From positions 1 through 5,936 of the forward strand of contig CAJCJC010000415.1 in NCBI GenBank assembly GCA_903970575.1: DNA of 5,936 bases. The letters are read 5' to 3'. Shown piece by piece: positions 1 to 5,936 of this stretch. The DNA is from Alphaproteobacteria bacterium (GTDB lineage: Bacteria; Pseudomonadota; Alphaproteobacteria; BOG-932; Roseiterribacteraceae). Positions within the stretch are counted from its first letter, which is position 1, and every line of letters starts with the position of its first letter. The notes beneath the pieces are model-generated. The model was not told the DNA's origin and did not search any database. It worked only from the letters and a program-made list of their open reading frames with translations. The translations under genes were made by a program, and so were the position numbers.

Positions 1-1
1 G

Positions 2-1114
2 ATCGCCGCGGTCGAGCTGTTCGGCAGCAGGGCGCATGGCGCGACACAACTGGTCGTCACGTTGCTGGGCGCGCTTATCGGCGCGGTGTCGCTCTCGGGG
101 TCGTTGATCGCCTGGGCCAAGCTGCAGGGCGTGCTCAACAAGCCGCTCAGGATGAAGGGGCAGCAAATCCTGAACGCGACGGTGCTGATCGCGACGGTCG
201 CGGTCGGCGGCGTCATGCTTTTCGTGGCGCTGGGCGGGTCTATCGGCGGCATCATCTCGACGCCGCAACTGATCACGCTGTTCTTCGCGCTAGCGCTGGT
301 GCTCGGCATTCTGGTGACGTTGCCGATCGGCGGCGCGGACATGCCGGTCATCATCTCGATCTATAACGCCTTCACGGGTTTGGCGGTTGGGCTCGAAGGC
401 TTCGTGCTCGGCAACCCGGCGCTGATGATCGCGGGCATGGTCGTGGGTGCGGCCGGCCTATTGCTGACGCTGCTGATGGCCAAGGCGATGAACCGCTCGG
501 TCAGCAATGTGCTGTTCACCAATTTCGGCGACGCGCCCAAGCAAAAGCAGGGGGCGGTCAAGGGCAGCCTCAAGCCCTGCGAGGCAGGGGACGCCGGCAT
601 CTTCATGCGCTACGCCAGCAGCGTCATCATCGTTCCGGGCTATGGCCTGGCCGCCGCGCAGGGGCAGCAAAAGCTGTATGAATTCGTGAAGCTGCTGATC
701 GCGGCGGGCGTCTCGGTCAAATTCGCGATCCATCCGGTCGCCGGCCGCATGCCCGGCCAGATGGACGTGCTGCTGGCGGAGGCAGGGGTTCCCTATGACC
801 TGATCTTCCAGCTCGAGGACATCAACGAGGAGTTCAAAACCACGGATGTCGCGCTCGTGATCGGCGCGAACGACGTGGTGAATCCAGAGGCGCGGACCGA
901 AAAAACATCGCCGATTTACGGCATGCCGATCCTCAACGCCGATCAGGCCAAGAAGGTCTATGTCGTCAAGCGCGGCGAAGGCAAAGGCTATGCCGGCATC
1001 GTCAACCCGCTGTTCTATGCGGATAATTGCGAGATGGTCTACGGCGACGCCGCCGCCGTTCTGTCGGGCATGATCGAGGCCGTGCGCGGCCTGGGCGCCA
1101 AGGCGGCGGCGTAA
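2..1114 (+). CDS. pntB: NAD(P)+ transhydrogenase subunit beta, 5'-truncated by window edge
   Basis: Beta subunit of the proton-translocating transhydrogenase, an inner-membrane enzyme that couples hydride transfer between NADH and NADP+ to proton movement. The frame is open from nt 2, so the TTG at 62 is not the start. About 370 residues are present; E. coli PntB has 462, so roughly 90 N-terminal residues are missing. In-window residues 18-163 form about five hydrophobic helices (domain II), including the conserved GGADMPV and KAMNRS segments. A linker leads to the soluble NADP(H)-binding domain III from about residue 200, with PGYGLAAAQ (212-220), IHPVAGRMPG (243-252), IGANDVVNP (287-295), KRGEGKGYAG (323-332) and a terminal GDA (348-350). 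All the domain III hallmarks are intact. The protein ends in a short Ala-rich tail. The alpha subunit gene(s) are expected just upstream, outside the window (inference). The downstream alcohol dehydrogenase begins 75 bp later on the same strand. Confidence 0.96.
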   Translation: MAAVELFGSRAHGATQLVVTLLGALIGAVSLSGSLIAWAKLQGVLNKPLRMKGQQILNATVLIATVAVGGVMLFVALGGSIGGIISTPQLITLFFALALVLGILVTLPIGGADMPVIISIYNAFTGLAVGLEGFVLGNPALMIAGMVVGAAGLLLTLLMAKAMNRSVSNVLFTNFGDAPKQKQGAVKGSLKPCEAGDAGIFMRYASSVIIVPGYGLAAAQGQQKLYEFVKLLIAAGVSVKFAIHPVAGRMPGQMDVLLAEAGVPYDLIFQLEDINEEFKTTDVALVIGANDVVNPEARTEKTSPIYGMPILNADQAKKVYVVKRGEGKGYAGIVNPLFYADNCEMVYGDAAAVLSGMIEAVRGLGAKAAA

Positions 1115-1128
1115 GGCAATATTTGCGT

Positions 1129-1156
1129 CGTGACCGGATCAAGCCCGCGCATGACG
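1129..1156. repeat. Degenerate remnant of an alphaproteobacterial palindromic intergenic repeat
   Basis: Read on the - strand this 28-bp stretch runs CGTCATGCGCGGGCTTGATC and then CGGTCACG. From memory it closely resembles one half and the loop of the abundant rhizobial palindrome of the form CGTCATGCCCGGGCTTGA followed by a CCGGGCAT arm. The second arm looks shortened by about four bases and no longer pairs well, so this copy is probably decayed. It lies in the 75-bp gap between pntB and the alcohol dehydrogenase. When translated forward it gives the TGSSPRMT peptide typical of such repeats. The family assignment is recalled rather than searched. Confidence 0.5.
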
Positions 1157-1177
1157 CTATTGAGCAAATTTTTCAGC

Positions 1178-1182
1178 AAGGA
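1178..1182 (+). promoter_or_regulatory. Ribosome binding site deciding the alcohol dehydrogenase start
   Basis: AAGGA lies 7 nt upstream of the ATG at 1190. The in-frame alternatives, GTG 1130 and ATG 1151, have no comparable purine-rich site and fall inside or at the edge of the repeat remnant. Confidence 0.7.
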
Positions 1183-1189
1183 TTCCATC

Positions 1190-2224
1190 ATGACCCGCAA
1201 AATGCACGCCGCCGTCGTCGAGCAGTTCGGAAAGCCTTTGGTCCTCAAGGAGTGGGACATTCCCACGCCCGGGCCGGGCCAGATCGTCGTCAAGACCGAA
1301 GCCTGCGGCGTCTGCCATACGGATTTGCACGCCGCCAACGGCGACTGGCCCCTGAAGCCATCGCCGCCGTTCATTCCGGGGCATGAGGGCATCGGCCTGG
1401 TGTCGGCCATTGGCGCCGGCGTCACCATCGTCAAGGAGGGGGATCGTGTGGGCGTGCCCTGGCTCTACTCGGCGTGCGGCCATTGTGAATACTGCTTGAC
1501 GGCATGGGAAACGGTTTGCCCCAGCGCCCAATTTGGCGGCTATACGAAGAATGGCGGCTTCGCCGACTATATTCTGGCGGACCCCAATTACGTCGCCCAT
1601 ATCCCGGCCGGGCTCGGCGCCAAGGAGGCCGCGCCGCTGATTTGCGCCGGCATCACCACATACAAGGGCATTAAGGTGACCGAGGCCAAGGCCGGCGAAT
1701 GGATCGTCATCTCCGGCGCCGGCGGCCTGGGGCATCTGGCGATTCAATACGCCAAGGTGATGGGGCTTCAGGTTTGCGCGGTCGATATCGACGACGGCAA
1801 GCTGGCTCACGCCACGCGCCTCGGGGCCGATCTCGTGGTCAACGCGATGCATGGCGACCCGGCCGAGGCCGTGAAGAAAGGCACAGACGGGGGCGCCCAT
1901 GGCGTCCTGATCACCGCCCCCTCGCTGGGCGCCTTCAAACAGGGTGTCGCCATGACGCGCAAGCGCGGCACCTGCGTTCTGGTTGGCCTGCCGCCGGGGG
2001 ACTTTCCCGTGCCGCTGTTCGATGTGGTGGCGAATTGCATCACGATCCGCGGCTCCTTCGTCGGTAACCGCGAGGATATGGCCGAGGCGCTGTCCTTCGC
2101 GGCCCAGGGCAAGGTCAAGGCCGATATCGAGATGCAACCGCTCTCGGCGATCAACAGCGTCTTCGAACGGCTTGAACATGGCGACGTAGCGGCCCGCGTC
2201 GTTCTTGACTTCTCGGCGCATTGA
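1190..2224 (+). CDS. Zinc-dependent alcohol dehydrogenase, AdhP-like
   Basis: Cytosolic medium-chain dehydrogenase, 344 residues, that interconverts primary alcohols and aldehydes with a nicotinamide cofactor. The N-terminal GroES-like catalytic domain carries the catalytic-zinc ligands C42 (in CGVCHTD), H65 (in GHEGIG) and C152 (in ICAGITTYK). It also has a complete structural-zinc lobe at C96, C99, C102 and C110. The Rossmann domain has GAGGLG at 176-181, and D199 at the end of the second strand favours NAD(H) over NADP(H). Length and motif order match E. coli AdhP (ethanol/acetaldehyde type), but the physiological substrate cannot be fixed from sequence. ATG 1190 is chosen for its AAGGA site and because the protein then begins directly with the conserved MHAAVV-type strand. 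A 20-residue extension from GTG 1130 would be repeat-derived. It lies 75 bp after pntB and 53 bp before the H+-ATPase on the same strand, suggesting a shared transcript. In this setting it could regenerate NAD+ when respiration is limited (inference). Confidence 0.93.
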   Translation: MTRKMHAAVVEQFGKPLVLKEWDIPTPGPGQIVVKTEACGVCHTDLHAANGDWPLKPSPPFIPGHEGIGLVSAIGAGVTIVKEGDRVGVPWLYSACGHCEYCLTAWETVCPSAQFGGYTKNGGFADYILADPNYVAHIPAGLGAKEAAPLICAGITTYKGIKVTEAKAGEWIVISGAGGLGHLAIQYAKVMGLQVCAVDIDDGKLAHATRLGADLVVNAMHGDPAEAVKKGTDGGAHGVLITAPSLGAFKQGVAMTRKRGTCVLVGLPPGDFPVPLFDVVANCITIRGSFVGNREDMAEALSFAAQGKVKADIEMQPLSAINSVFERLEHGDVAARVVLDFSAH

Positions 2225-2264
2225 ACTTGGCGCCCGTCATCGCCGAACCGAACGCTCCGCGGAC

Positions 2265-2268
2265 AGGA
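2265..2268 (+). promoter_or_regulatory. Ribosome binding site of the P-type H+-ATPase
   Basis: AGGA in the context GGACAGGATAA lies 9 nt before ATG 2278. No other in-frame ATG or GTG nearby has a better site, so this supports the chosen start. The 53-bp gap after the alcohol dehydrogenase shows no obvious terminator or promoter. Confidence 0.55.
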
Positions 2269-2277
2269 TAAACCGGC

Positions 2278-4797
2278 ATGGCCTCATCAGCCGCTCGCGT
2301 ATCGCCCGTGAAACCGAAGCCCGAGGCGAAGGACGACCTTAAGACTCTTCCTCTCGCTGAGGTCGAAAAAAGGCTAGGTTCGTCGCCTGACGGCTTGTCC
2401 CAGGCCGAGGCGGTAAAGCGGCTGGTTCAATACGGGCCGAACGAGATCGCGGAAAAGAAGACGAGCGCGCTTCTGAAATTCCTCTCCTATTTCTGGGGAC
2501 CGATCCCCTGGATGATCGAGGTCGCGGTCGTTCTGTCCGGCGTCGTGCGGCACTGGCCGGATTTCTTCATTATTCTGTTTCTGCTGGTCGCCAACGCGAC
2601 CATCGGGTTCTGGGAAGAGCGCCAGGCGGGCGACGCGATCGCCGCGCTCAAGGCCAAGCTCGCGATCAAGGCGCGCGTGAAACGCGACGGGACATGGATC
2701 ACGCCGCCCGCCCGTGACCTTGTTCCGGGCGACATGATCCGCCTGCGCCTGGGCGACATCGTACCGGCCGACGCCCGTCTGTTGGACGGCGACGAGCTAT
2801 CTCTGGATCAGTCGGCGCTGACCGGGGAATCGTTGCCGACCACACGGAAACCCGGCGACGCCGTCTTCTCCGGCTCCATCGTTCGCAGGGGCGAGATCGA
2901 CGCTCTTGTCTACGCCACCGGGGGCAAGACCTATTTCGGCAAGACCGCCCAACTCGTCGAGACTGCGCACACCACCAGCCATTTCCAGCAGGCCGTGCTC
3001 AGGATCGGCAACTACCTGATCGTGCTCGCCGTCGTGCTCGTCGCCGTCATTATCGGCGTAGGTATCTATCGCGGCGAAGCCATCCTCACCACGCTGCAGT
3101 TCGCCCTCGTGCTGACGGTGGCCGCGATCCCGGTGGCCATGCCGACGGTTCTGTCGGTCACCATGGCGGTCGGCGCCCGTCTGCTCGCCAAGAAGCAGGC
3201 GATCGTAAGCAAGCTGGTCGCGATCGAGGAGCTGGCGGGCGTGGACGTTCTGTGCGCCGATAAGACCGGCACGCTGACTCAGAATAAGTTGACGTTGGGC
3301 GACCCTTTCCGCCTGGGCGCGTTCACCGCCGAGCAGGTTATCCTCACCGGCGCGCTCGCCTCACGAGCGGAAAACGACGACACGATCGATCTCGCCGTGC
3401 TTGGCGGCGTGAAGGACAAGGGGGCTCTGGCGCCCTATCGGGTTACCGCGTTCAAGCCGTTCGACCCGGTGGGCAAGCGCACCGAAGCCACCGTCAAGGC
3501 GACCGACGGAACGACATTCAAGGCGACAAAGGGGGCGCCACAGGTCATTCTTGAAATGTCCGCCGATGGCGCCGAGGCAAAGACCGCCTTCGGCAAGGCG
3601 GTCGACGACTTCGCCGCGCGGGGCTTTCGCGCGCTCGGCGTCGCCAGAACGGACGAAGGGGGCAATTGGAAGATTTACGGCGTCTTGCCGCTTTTCGATC
3701 CGCCGCGCGTGGACGCCAAGTCGACCGTCGCGATGGCCTCGACGATGGGCGTCAAGATTAAGATGGTGACGGGCGATGCGCTGGCGATCGCGCGCGAGAC
3801 GGCGGCGGCGCTGGGGATGGGCGCGAATATTCTCGACGGCGCCACGCTCGGCGACGCCAACACCGATGAAACCGCGGCGGTGGCGAAATCCATCGAACAG
3901 GCAGACGGATTCGCCCAGGTCTTTCCGGAGCATAAATTCCATATCGTCGACGTGCTGCAAAAGCACGATCATATCGTGGGCATGACCGGCGACGGGGTGA
4001 ACGACGCGCCGGCGCTGAAAAAGGCCGATTGCGGCATCGCCGTCTCGGGCGCGACCGACGCCGCCCGCGCCGCCGCGTCCATCGTGCTGATGACGCCCGG
4101 ATTATCGGTGATCATCGACGCGATCCAGGAGAGCCGCAAGATTTTCCAGCGGATGAACAGCTACGCGATGTACCGCATCACGGAGACCTTGCGGGTCTTG
4201 CTGTTCATGACGCTGTCGATCGTCATCTTCAATTTCTATCCTCTGACCGCGGTCATGATCGTGATGCTGGCCCTGCTGAACGATGGCGCCATTTTGTCGA
4301 TCGCCTATGACAACGTGCGTTATAGGAATGCGCCCGAGGCTTGGAACATGCGGCTGGTGCTGGGAATTGCCACGGTGCTGGGCGTTGTGGGGCCCATCGC
4401 GGCGTTCGGCCTCTTCTATCTGGGGGACAAGGTCATTCACCTGGACCATCCGCATCTGCAAACGATGATGTATCTCATGCTCTCCGTCGCCGGCCATCTC
4501 ACGATCTTCCAGACGCGCACGCGGGGGCCGTTCTGGTCCATACGGCCGGCGCCGATCCTGCTGATCGCCGTGTTCGGCACACAGGCGCTGGCGACCTTGA
4601 TCGCGGTGTACGGCCTGGGGCTGGTGACTCCGCTCGGCTGGAGGCTGGCCGCGCTCGTCTGGGGTTACGCTGTAATCTGGTTCCTGGCGACCGACCCGGT
4701 TAAGCTGCTCGCATACCGGGTTCTCGATCCCGCCAAATCGTCGCCAACCCTTGAGATCGCGGCGCCGCCCGCGCTGGCGGTAGGAGGCCTTGGATGA
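2278..4797 (+). CDS. P3A-type plasma-membrane proton-transporting ATPase
   Basis: Inner-membrane pump of 839 residues that uses ATP hydrolysis to export H+. Domains in order: N-terminal actuator portion; M1-M2 (about 75-112); actuator loop with TGES (182-185); M3-M4 (about 243-296) with IPVAMP (284-289); phosphorylation site DKTGT with D328; nucleotide-binding domain with KRTE (400-403) and KGAP (418-421); MVTGD (496-500) and GDGVNDAP (571-578) of the P domain; M5-M10 (about 635-804). By eye it aligns closely with plant AHA2 and fungal Pma1. N106 (M2), R639 (M5) and D669 (M6, in LLNDGAILS) match AHA2 N106, R655 and D684, the residues used for proton binding and gating. This favours H+ over Ca2+, Na+ or K+. 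Only about 35 residues follow M10, so the roughly 100-residue autoinhibitory domain of plant pumps is absent. All catalytic motifs are intact. The stop codon overlaps the start of the PPK2 gene (ATGA), implying translational coupling. Likely roles are pH homeostasis or maintaining proton motive force (inference). Confidence 0.95.
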   Translation: MASSAARVSPVKPKPEAKDDLKTLPLAEVEKRLGSSPDGLSQAEAVKRLVQYGPNEIAEKKTSALLKFLSYFWGPIPWMIEVAVVLSGVVRHWPDFFIILFLLVANATIGFWEERQAGDAIAALKAKLAIKARVKRDGTWITPPARDLVPGDMIRLRLGDIVPADARLLDGDELSLDQSALTGESLPTTRKPGDAVFSGSIVRRGEIDALVYATGGKTYFGKTAQLVETAHTTSHFQQAVLRIGNYLIVLAVVLVAVIIGVGIYRGEAILTTLQFALVLTVAAIPVAMPTVLSVTMAVGARLLAKKQAIVSKLVAIEELAGVDVLCADKTGTLTQNKLTLGDPFRLGAFTAEQVILTGALASRAENDDTIDLAVLGGVKDKGALAPYRVTAFKPFDPVGKRTEATVKATDGTTFKATKGAPQVILEMSADGAEAKTAFGKAVDDFAARGFRALGVARTDEGGNWKIYGVLPLFDPPRVDAKSTVAMASTMGVKIKMVTGDALAIARETAAALGMGANILDGATLGDANTDETAAVAKSIEQADGFAQVFPEHKFHIVDVLQKHDHIVGMTGDGVNDAPALKKADCGIAVSGATDAARAAASIVLMTPGLSVIIDAIQESRKIFQRMNSYAMYRITETLRVLLFMTLSIVIFNFYPLTAVMIVMLALLNDGAILSIAYDNVRYRNAPEAWNMRLVLGIATVLGVVGPIAAFGLFYLGDKVIHLDHPHLQTMMYLMLSVAGHLTIFQTRTRGPFWSIRPAPILLIAVFGTQALATLIAVYGLGLVTPLGWRLAALVWGYAVIWFLATDPVKLLAYRVLDPAKSSPTLEIAAPPALAVGGLG
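4782..4787 (+). promoter_or_regulatory. Strong ribosome binding site of the PPK2 gene, inside the ATPase coding sequence
   Basis: A perfect AGGAGG lies 6 nt upstream of ATG 4794, within the last codons of the ATPase gene. It fixes the PPK2 start and, with the ATGA stop/start overlap, suggests efficient re-initiation by ribosomes finishing the ATPase. Confidence 0.85.
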
Positions 4798-5663
4798 ACA
4801 TAGACACCAAGGATTTTCGGGTCGACGAGGGGGATTCGGTCGATCTCGAGAAATGGCCGACAAAGATCGATCCGGTCTATAAGTCCAAGCATCAGTATAA
4901 GACGCTTCTGGAAGATCACGTCGCCGAACTCAGCGAGCGGCAAGAGTTGCTCTATGCCTCTAACCGGCATGCGATTCTCTTGATTTTCCAGGCGATGGAC
5001 GCGGCCGGCAAGGATGGCGTCATTCGCCATGTGATGTCGGGCGTCAATCCCCAGGGTTGCCAGGTTTTCAGCTATAAGCATCCGAGCGCCGCCGAATTGC
5101 AGCATGATTTCATGTGGCGCACCACGCGCGACATGCCGGAGCGCGGGAAGATCGGGATATTCAACCGATCCTATTACGAGGAGGTGCTGATTATCCGGGT
5201 TCACCCCGAATTGTTGGTCAGCGAGGCGCTGGCGGACCCGCCGGTCGACGACGAGACCTTCTGGCATCAGCGCTATCGCTCCATCAAGAATTTCGAGCGC
5301 CATATGCACGCCAACGGCACGCACATCGTCAAATTTTTCCTGCATCTGTCCAAGGACGAACAGCGCAAGCGGTTTCTCGACCGCATAGACGATCCCGACA
5401 AGAACTGGAAATTCAGCACAGCCGACATCAAGGAACGGGGATTCTGGAAGGACTACCAAAAGGCGTACGAGCAATGCCTCAGTGCGACCAGCACCAGCAA
5501 TTCGCCATGGTATGTCGTGCCCGCCGACGACAAGGAAAACGCCCGGCTGATCGTTTCCAAGATCGTCCTCGATACGTTCGACGGGCTGAAAATGAGCTAT
5601 CCGACGGTCAGCGCGGAGCGCGAGGCGGAGCTGGCCGCGATTCGCAAGCAGCTCGCGAAGTAA
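4794..5663 (+). CDS. ppk2: PPK2-family polyphosphate:nucleotide phosphotransferase (class III-like)
   Basis: Cytosolic kinase of 289 residues that transfers phosphate between inorganic polyphosphate and nucleotides, in this family usually polyP plus AMP/ADP to ADP/ATP. The single P-loop kinase domain has a Walker A segment [10 protein letters not shown] (66-75, with K73 and D74), a Walker B-like segment [12 protein letters not shown] (121-132), and a lid/helical region with RKRF (191-194), DPDKNWKF (200-207) and the ending motif [11 protein letters not shown] (237-247). The length matches one-domain PPK2 proteins, and by eye the sequence tracks class III enzymes such as that of Meiothermus ruber (residue wording such as [12 protein letters not shown] and WKF). 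Class III members can phosphorylate both AMP and ADP, but the exact substrate range and direction cannot be read from sequence. The start at 4794 overlaps the ATPase stop by four bases and has a strong AGGAGG. Co-translation with an ATP-consuming proton pump suggests ATP supply from polyphosphate under energy limitation (inference). It is convergent with the phosphoketolase gene. Confidence 0.93.
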   Translation: MNIDTKDFRVDEGDSVDLEKWPTKIDPVYKSKHQYKTLLEDHVAELSERQELLYASNRHAILLIFQAMDAAGKDGVIRHVMSGVNPQGCQVFSYKHPSAAELQHDFMWRTTRDMPERGKIGIFNRSYYEEVLIIRVHPELLVSEALADPPVDDETFWHQRYRSIKNFERHMHANGTHIVKFFLHLSKDEQRKRFLDRIDDPDKNWKFSTADIKERGFWKDYQKAYEQCLSATSTSNSPWYVVPADDKENARLIVSKIVLDTFDGLKMSYPTVSAEREAELAAIRKQLAK

Positions 5664-5665
5664 GC

Positions 5666-5680
5666 ATCCGCCGCGCGGAT
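5666..5680. other. Small hairpin just after the PPK2 stop codon
   Basis: ATCCGC and GCGGAT form a perfect 6-bp stem around a 3-nt CGC loop, starting 2 nt after the PPK2 stop. Only TT follows, so it is not a canonical rho-independent terminator. It may protect the transcript 3' end or be chance in GC-rich DNA. Confidence 0.4.
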
Positions 5681-5688
5681 TTAAGCGC

Positions 5689-5770
5689 GTAGGATGGCGC
5701 TGAGCGCAGCGAAGCCCATCGAGGGTTGGCGAGGGAGAGATGGGCTTCGCCAAGCCTCAGCCCATCCTAC
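5689..5770. repeat. Long imperfect palindrome between convergent genes (interspersed-repeat type)
   Basis: Two arms pair almost end to end. GTAGGATGG (5689-5697) pairs with CCATCCTAC (5762-5770). GCTGAG (5699-5704) pairs with CTCAGC (5756-5761), leaving a one-base bulge at 5698. After a small internal loop, GCGAAGCCCATC (5709-5720) pairs with GATGGGCTTCGC (5739-5750). This gives 27 base pairs around an 18-nt loop. The GTAGGATGG-to-AGCCCATC wording resembles a dispersed proteobacterial repeat that I recall from intergenic regions, but I cannot confirm its copy number. No T-tract follows on either strand, so it is not a classical terminator, though its site between two converging genes would suit transcript-end stabilisation or bidirectional attenuation. 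Confidence 0.75.
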
Positions 5771-5786
5771 GGGCTACCCCCCGCGG

Positions 5787-5936
5787 TCACTGGTTGTCGC
5801 CCCACTTCCAGTTTCGGATTTCGGGCAAATCCTCGCCGTGCTGGTCGATATAGATTTTATGCTCGATCAGCTTGTCGCGCATCGCCTGTTTCAGATAGGC
5901 GCCCTTGCCGCCCAGACCGGGCACATGATCGACGAC
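5787..5936 (-). CDS. xfp: Phosphoketolase (xylulose-5-P/fructose-6-P), C-terminal 49 residues, truncated by window edge
   Basis: The reverse strand is open from the window end at 5936 to TGA at 5787-5789, coding 49 residues. The peptide carries the characteristic phosphoketolase C-terminus: a [13 protein letters not shown] segment, then [24 protein letters not shown] and a short GDNQ tail. Full-length members of this thiamine-diphosphate family are about 800 residues, so nearly all of the gene lies beyond the window. The enzyme cleaves xylulose-5-P or fructose-6-P with phosphate to acetyl-phosphate plus glyceraldehyde-3-P or erythrose-4-P. Acetyl-phosphate can yield ATP through acetate kinase, which would fit the energy and redox theme of the neighbouring genes (inference). 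The gene runs towards the PPK2 gene, and 123 bp separate their stops. The catalytic domains are not visible, so intactness cannot be judged. Confidence 0.88.
   Translation of the reverse strand, partial: VVDHVPGLGGKGAYLKQAMRDKLIEHKIYIDQHGEDLPEIRNWKWGDNQ

Noticed and set aside
62..64. TTG as a start codon for pntB
   Set aside because: The frame stays open to the window edge and the preceding residues continue the transhydrogenase membrane domain, so the true start is upstream.
1116..1126. 11-bp palindrome GCAATATTTGC after the pntB stop
   Set aside because: The stem is only 4 bp with no T-tract, too weak to call a terminator or operator.
1160..1175. Possible FNR/FixK-like operator (TTGAGCAAATTTTTCA) before the alcohol dehydrogenase
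   Set aside because: The half-sites and spacing do not fit the TTGAT-N4-ATCAA consensus. The symmetry is imperfect and could be chance in a short AT-rich patch.
1157..2221. 354-codon reverse-strand open frame antisense to the alcohol dehydrogenase
   Set aside because: It mirrors the adh gene almost exactly, which is the expected effect of GC bias at third positions. No family motif or ribosome site was seen.
4102..4863. 253-codon reverse-strand frame opposite the ATPase C-terminal half
   Set aside because: Its composition is rich in Arg, Gln, His and Asp, as expected from antisense reading of membrane-helix codons. It is not a plausible protein.
4665..5753. 362-codon reverse-strand open frame antisense to ppk2 and the end of the ATPase
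   Set aside because: It lies opposite a clearly recognised kinase gene, has low-complexity Arg/Asp/Leu composition typical of antisense frames in GC-rich DNA, and shows no recognisable domain.
5689..5786. Intrinsic (rho-independent) terminator formed by the long palindrome
   Set aside because: No run of T follows the stem on either strand, so it was kept as a palindromic repeat and not labelled a terminator.

Overview
This GC-rich window holds four genes on the + strand and the 3' end of a fifth on the - strand. No RNA gene, CRISPR array, integrase or insertion sequence was seen. Protein character and a degenerate palindromic repeat of the type common in Hyphomicrobiales suggest an alphaproteobacterium, possibly a Rhizobiales/methanotroph-type genome. 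This taxonomic call is by eye and only moderately secure.

Layout: (1) nt 2-1114, the C-terminal ~370 residues of NAD(P) transhydrogenase subunit beta (pntB), whose start lies outside the window. (2) nt 1190-2224, a zinc-dependent, AdhP-like alcohol dehydrogenase. (3) nt 2278-4797, a complete P3A-type (plant/fungal plasma-membrane-like) H+-ATPase without a long C-terminal regulatory domain. (4) nt 4794-5663, a PPK2-family (class III-like) polyphosphate:nucleotide phosphotransferase, whose start codon overlaps the ATPase stop as ATGA behind a strong AGGAGG. (5) nt 5664-5786, a short convergent intergenic region with one small hairpin and one long imperfect palindrome. (6) nt 5787-5936 on the - strand, the last 49 residues of a xylulose-5-P/fructose-6-P phosphoketolase.

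The four + strand genes are closely spaced (75 bp, 53 bp, 4-bp overlap) and probably form one transcription unit. Together they suggest a redox and energy survival module. The transhydrogenase exchanges NADH/NADPH against the proton gradient. The ADH can regenerate NAD+ by reducing acetaldehyde (or run in reverse). The P-type ATPase uses ATP to expel protons, and PPK2 can rebuild ATP/ADP from stored polyphosphate. The convergent phosphoketolase makes acetyl-phosphate, another ATP source independent of respiration. Each family is well known. The least ordinary point is the translational coupling of a eukaryote-like proton pump to a polyphosphate-driven nucleotide kinase. I found no clearly new class of system.
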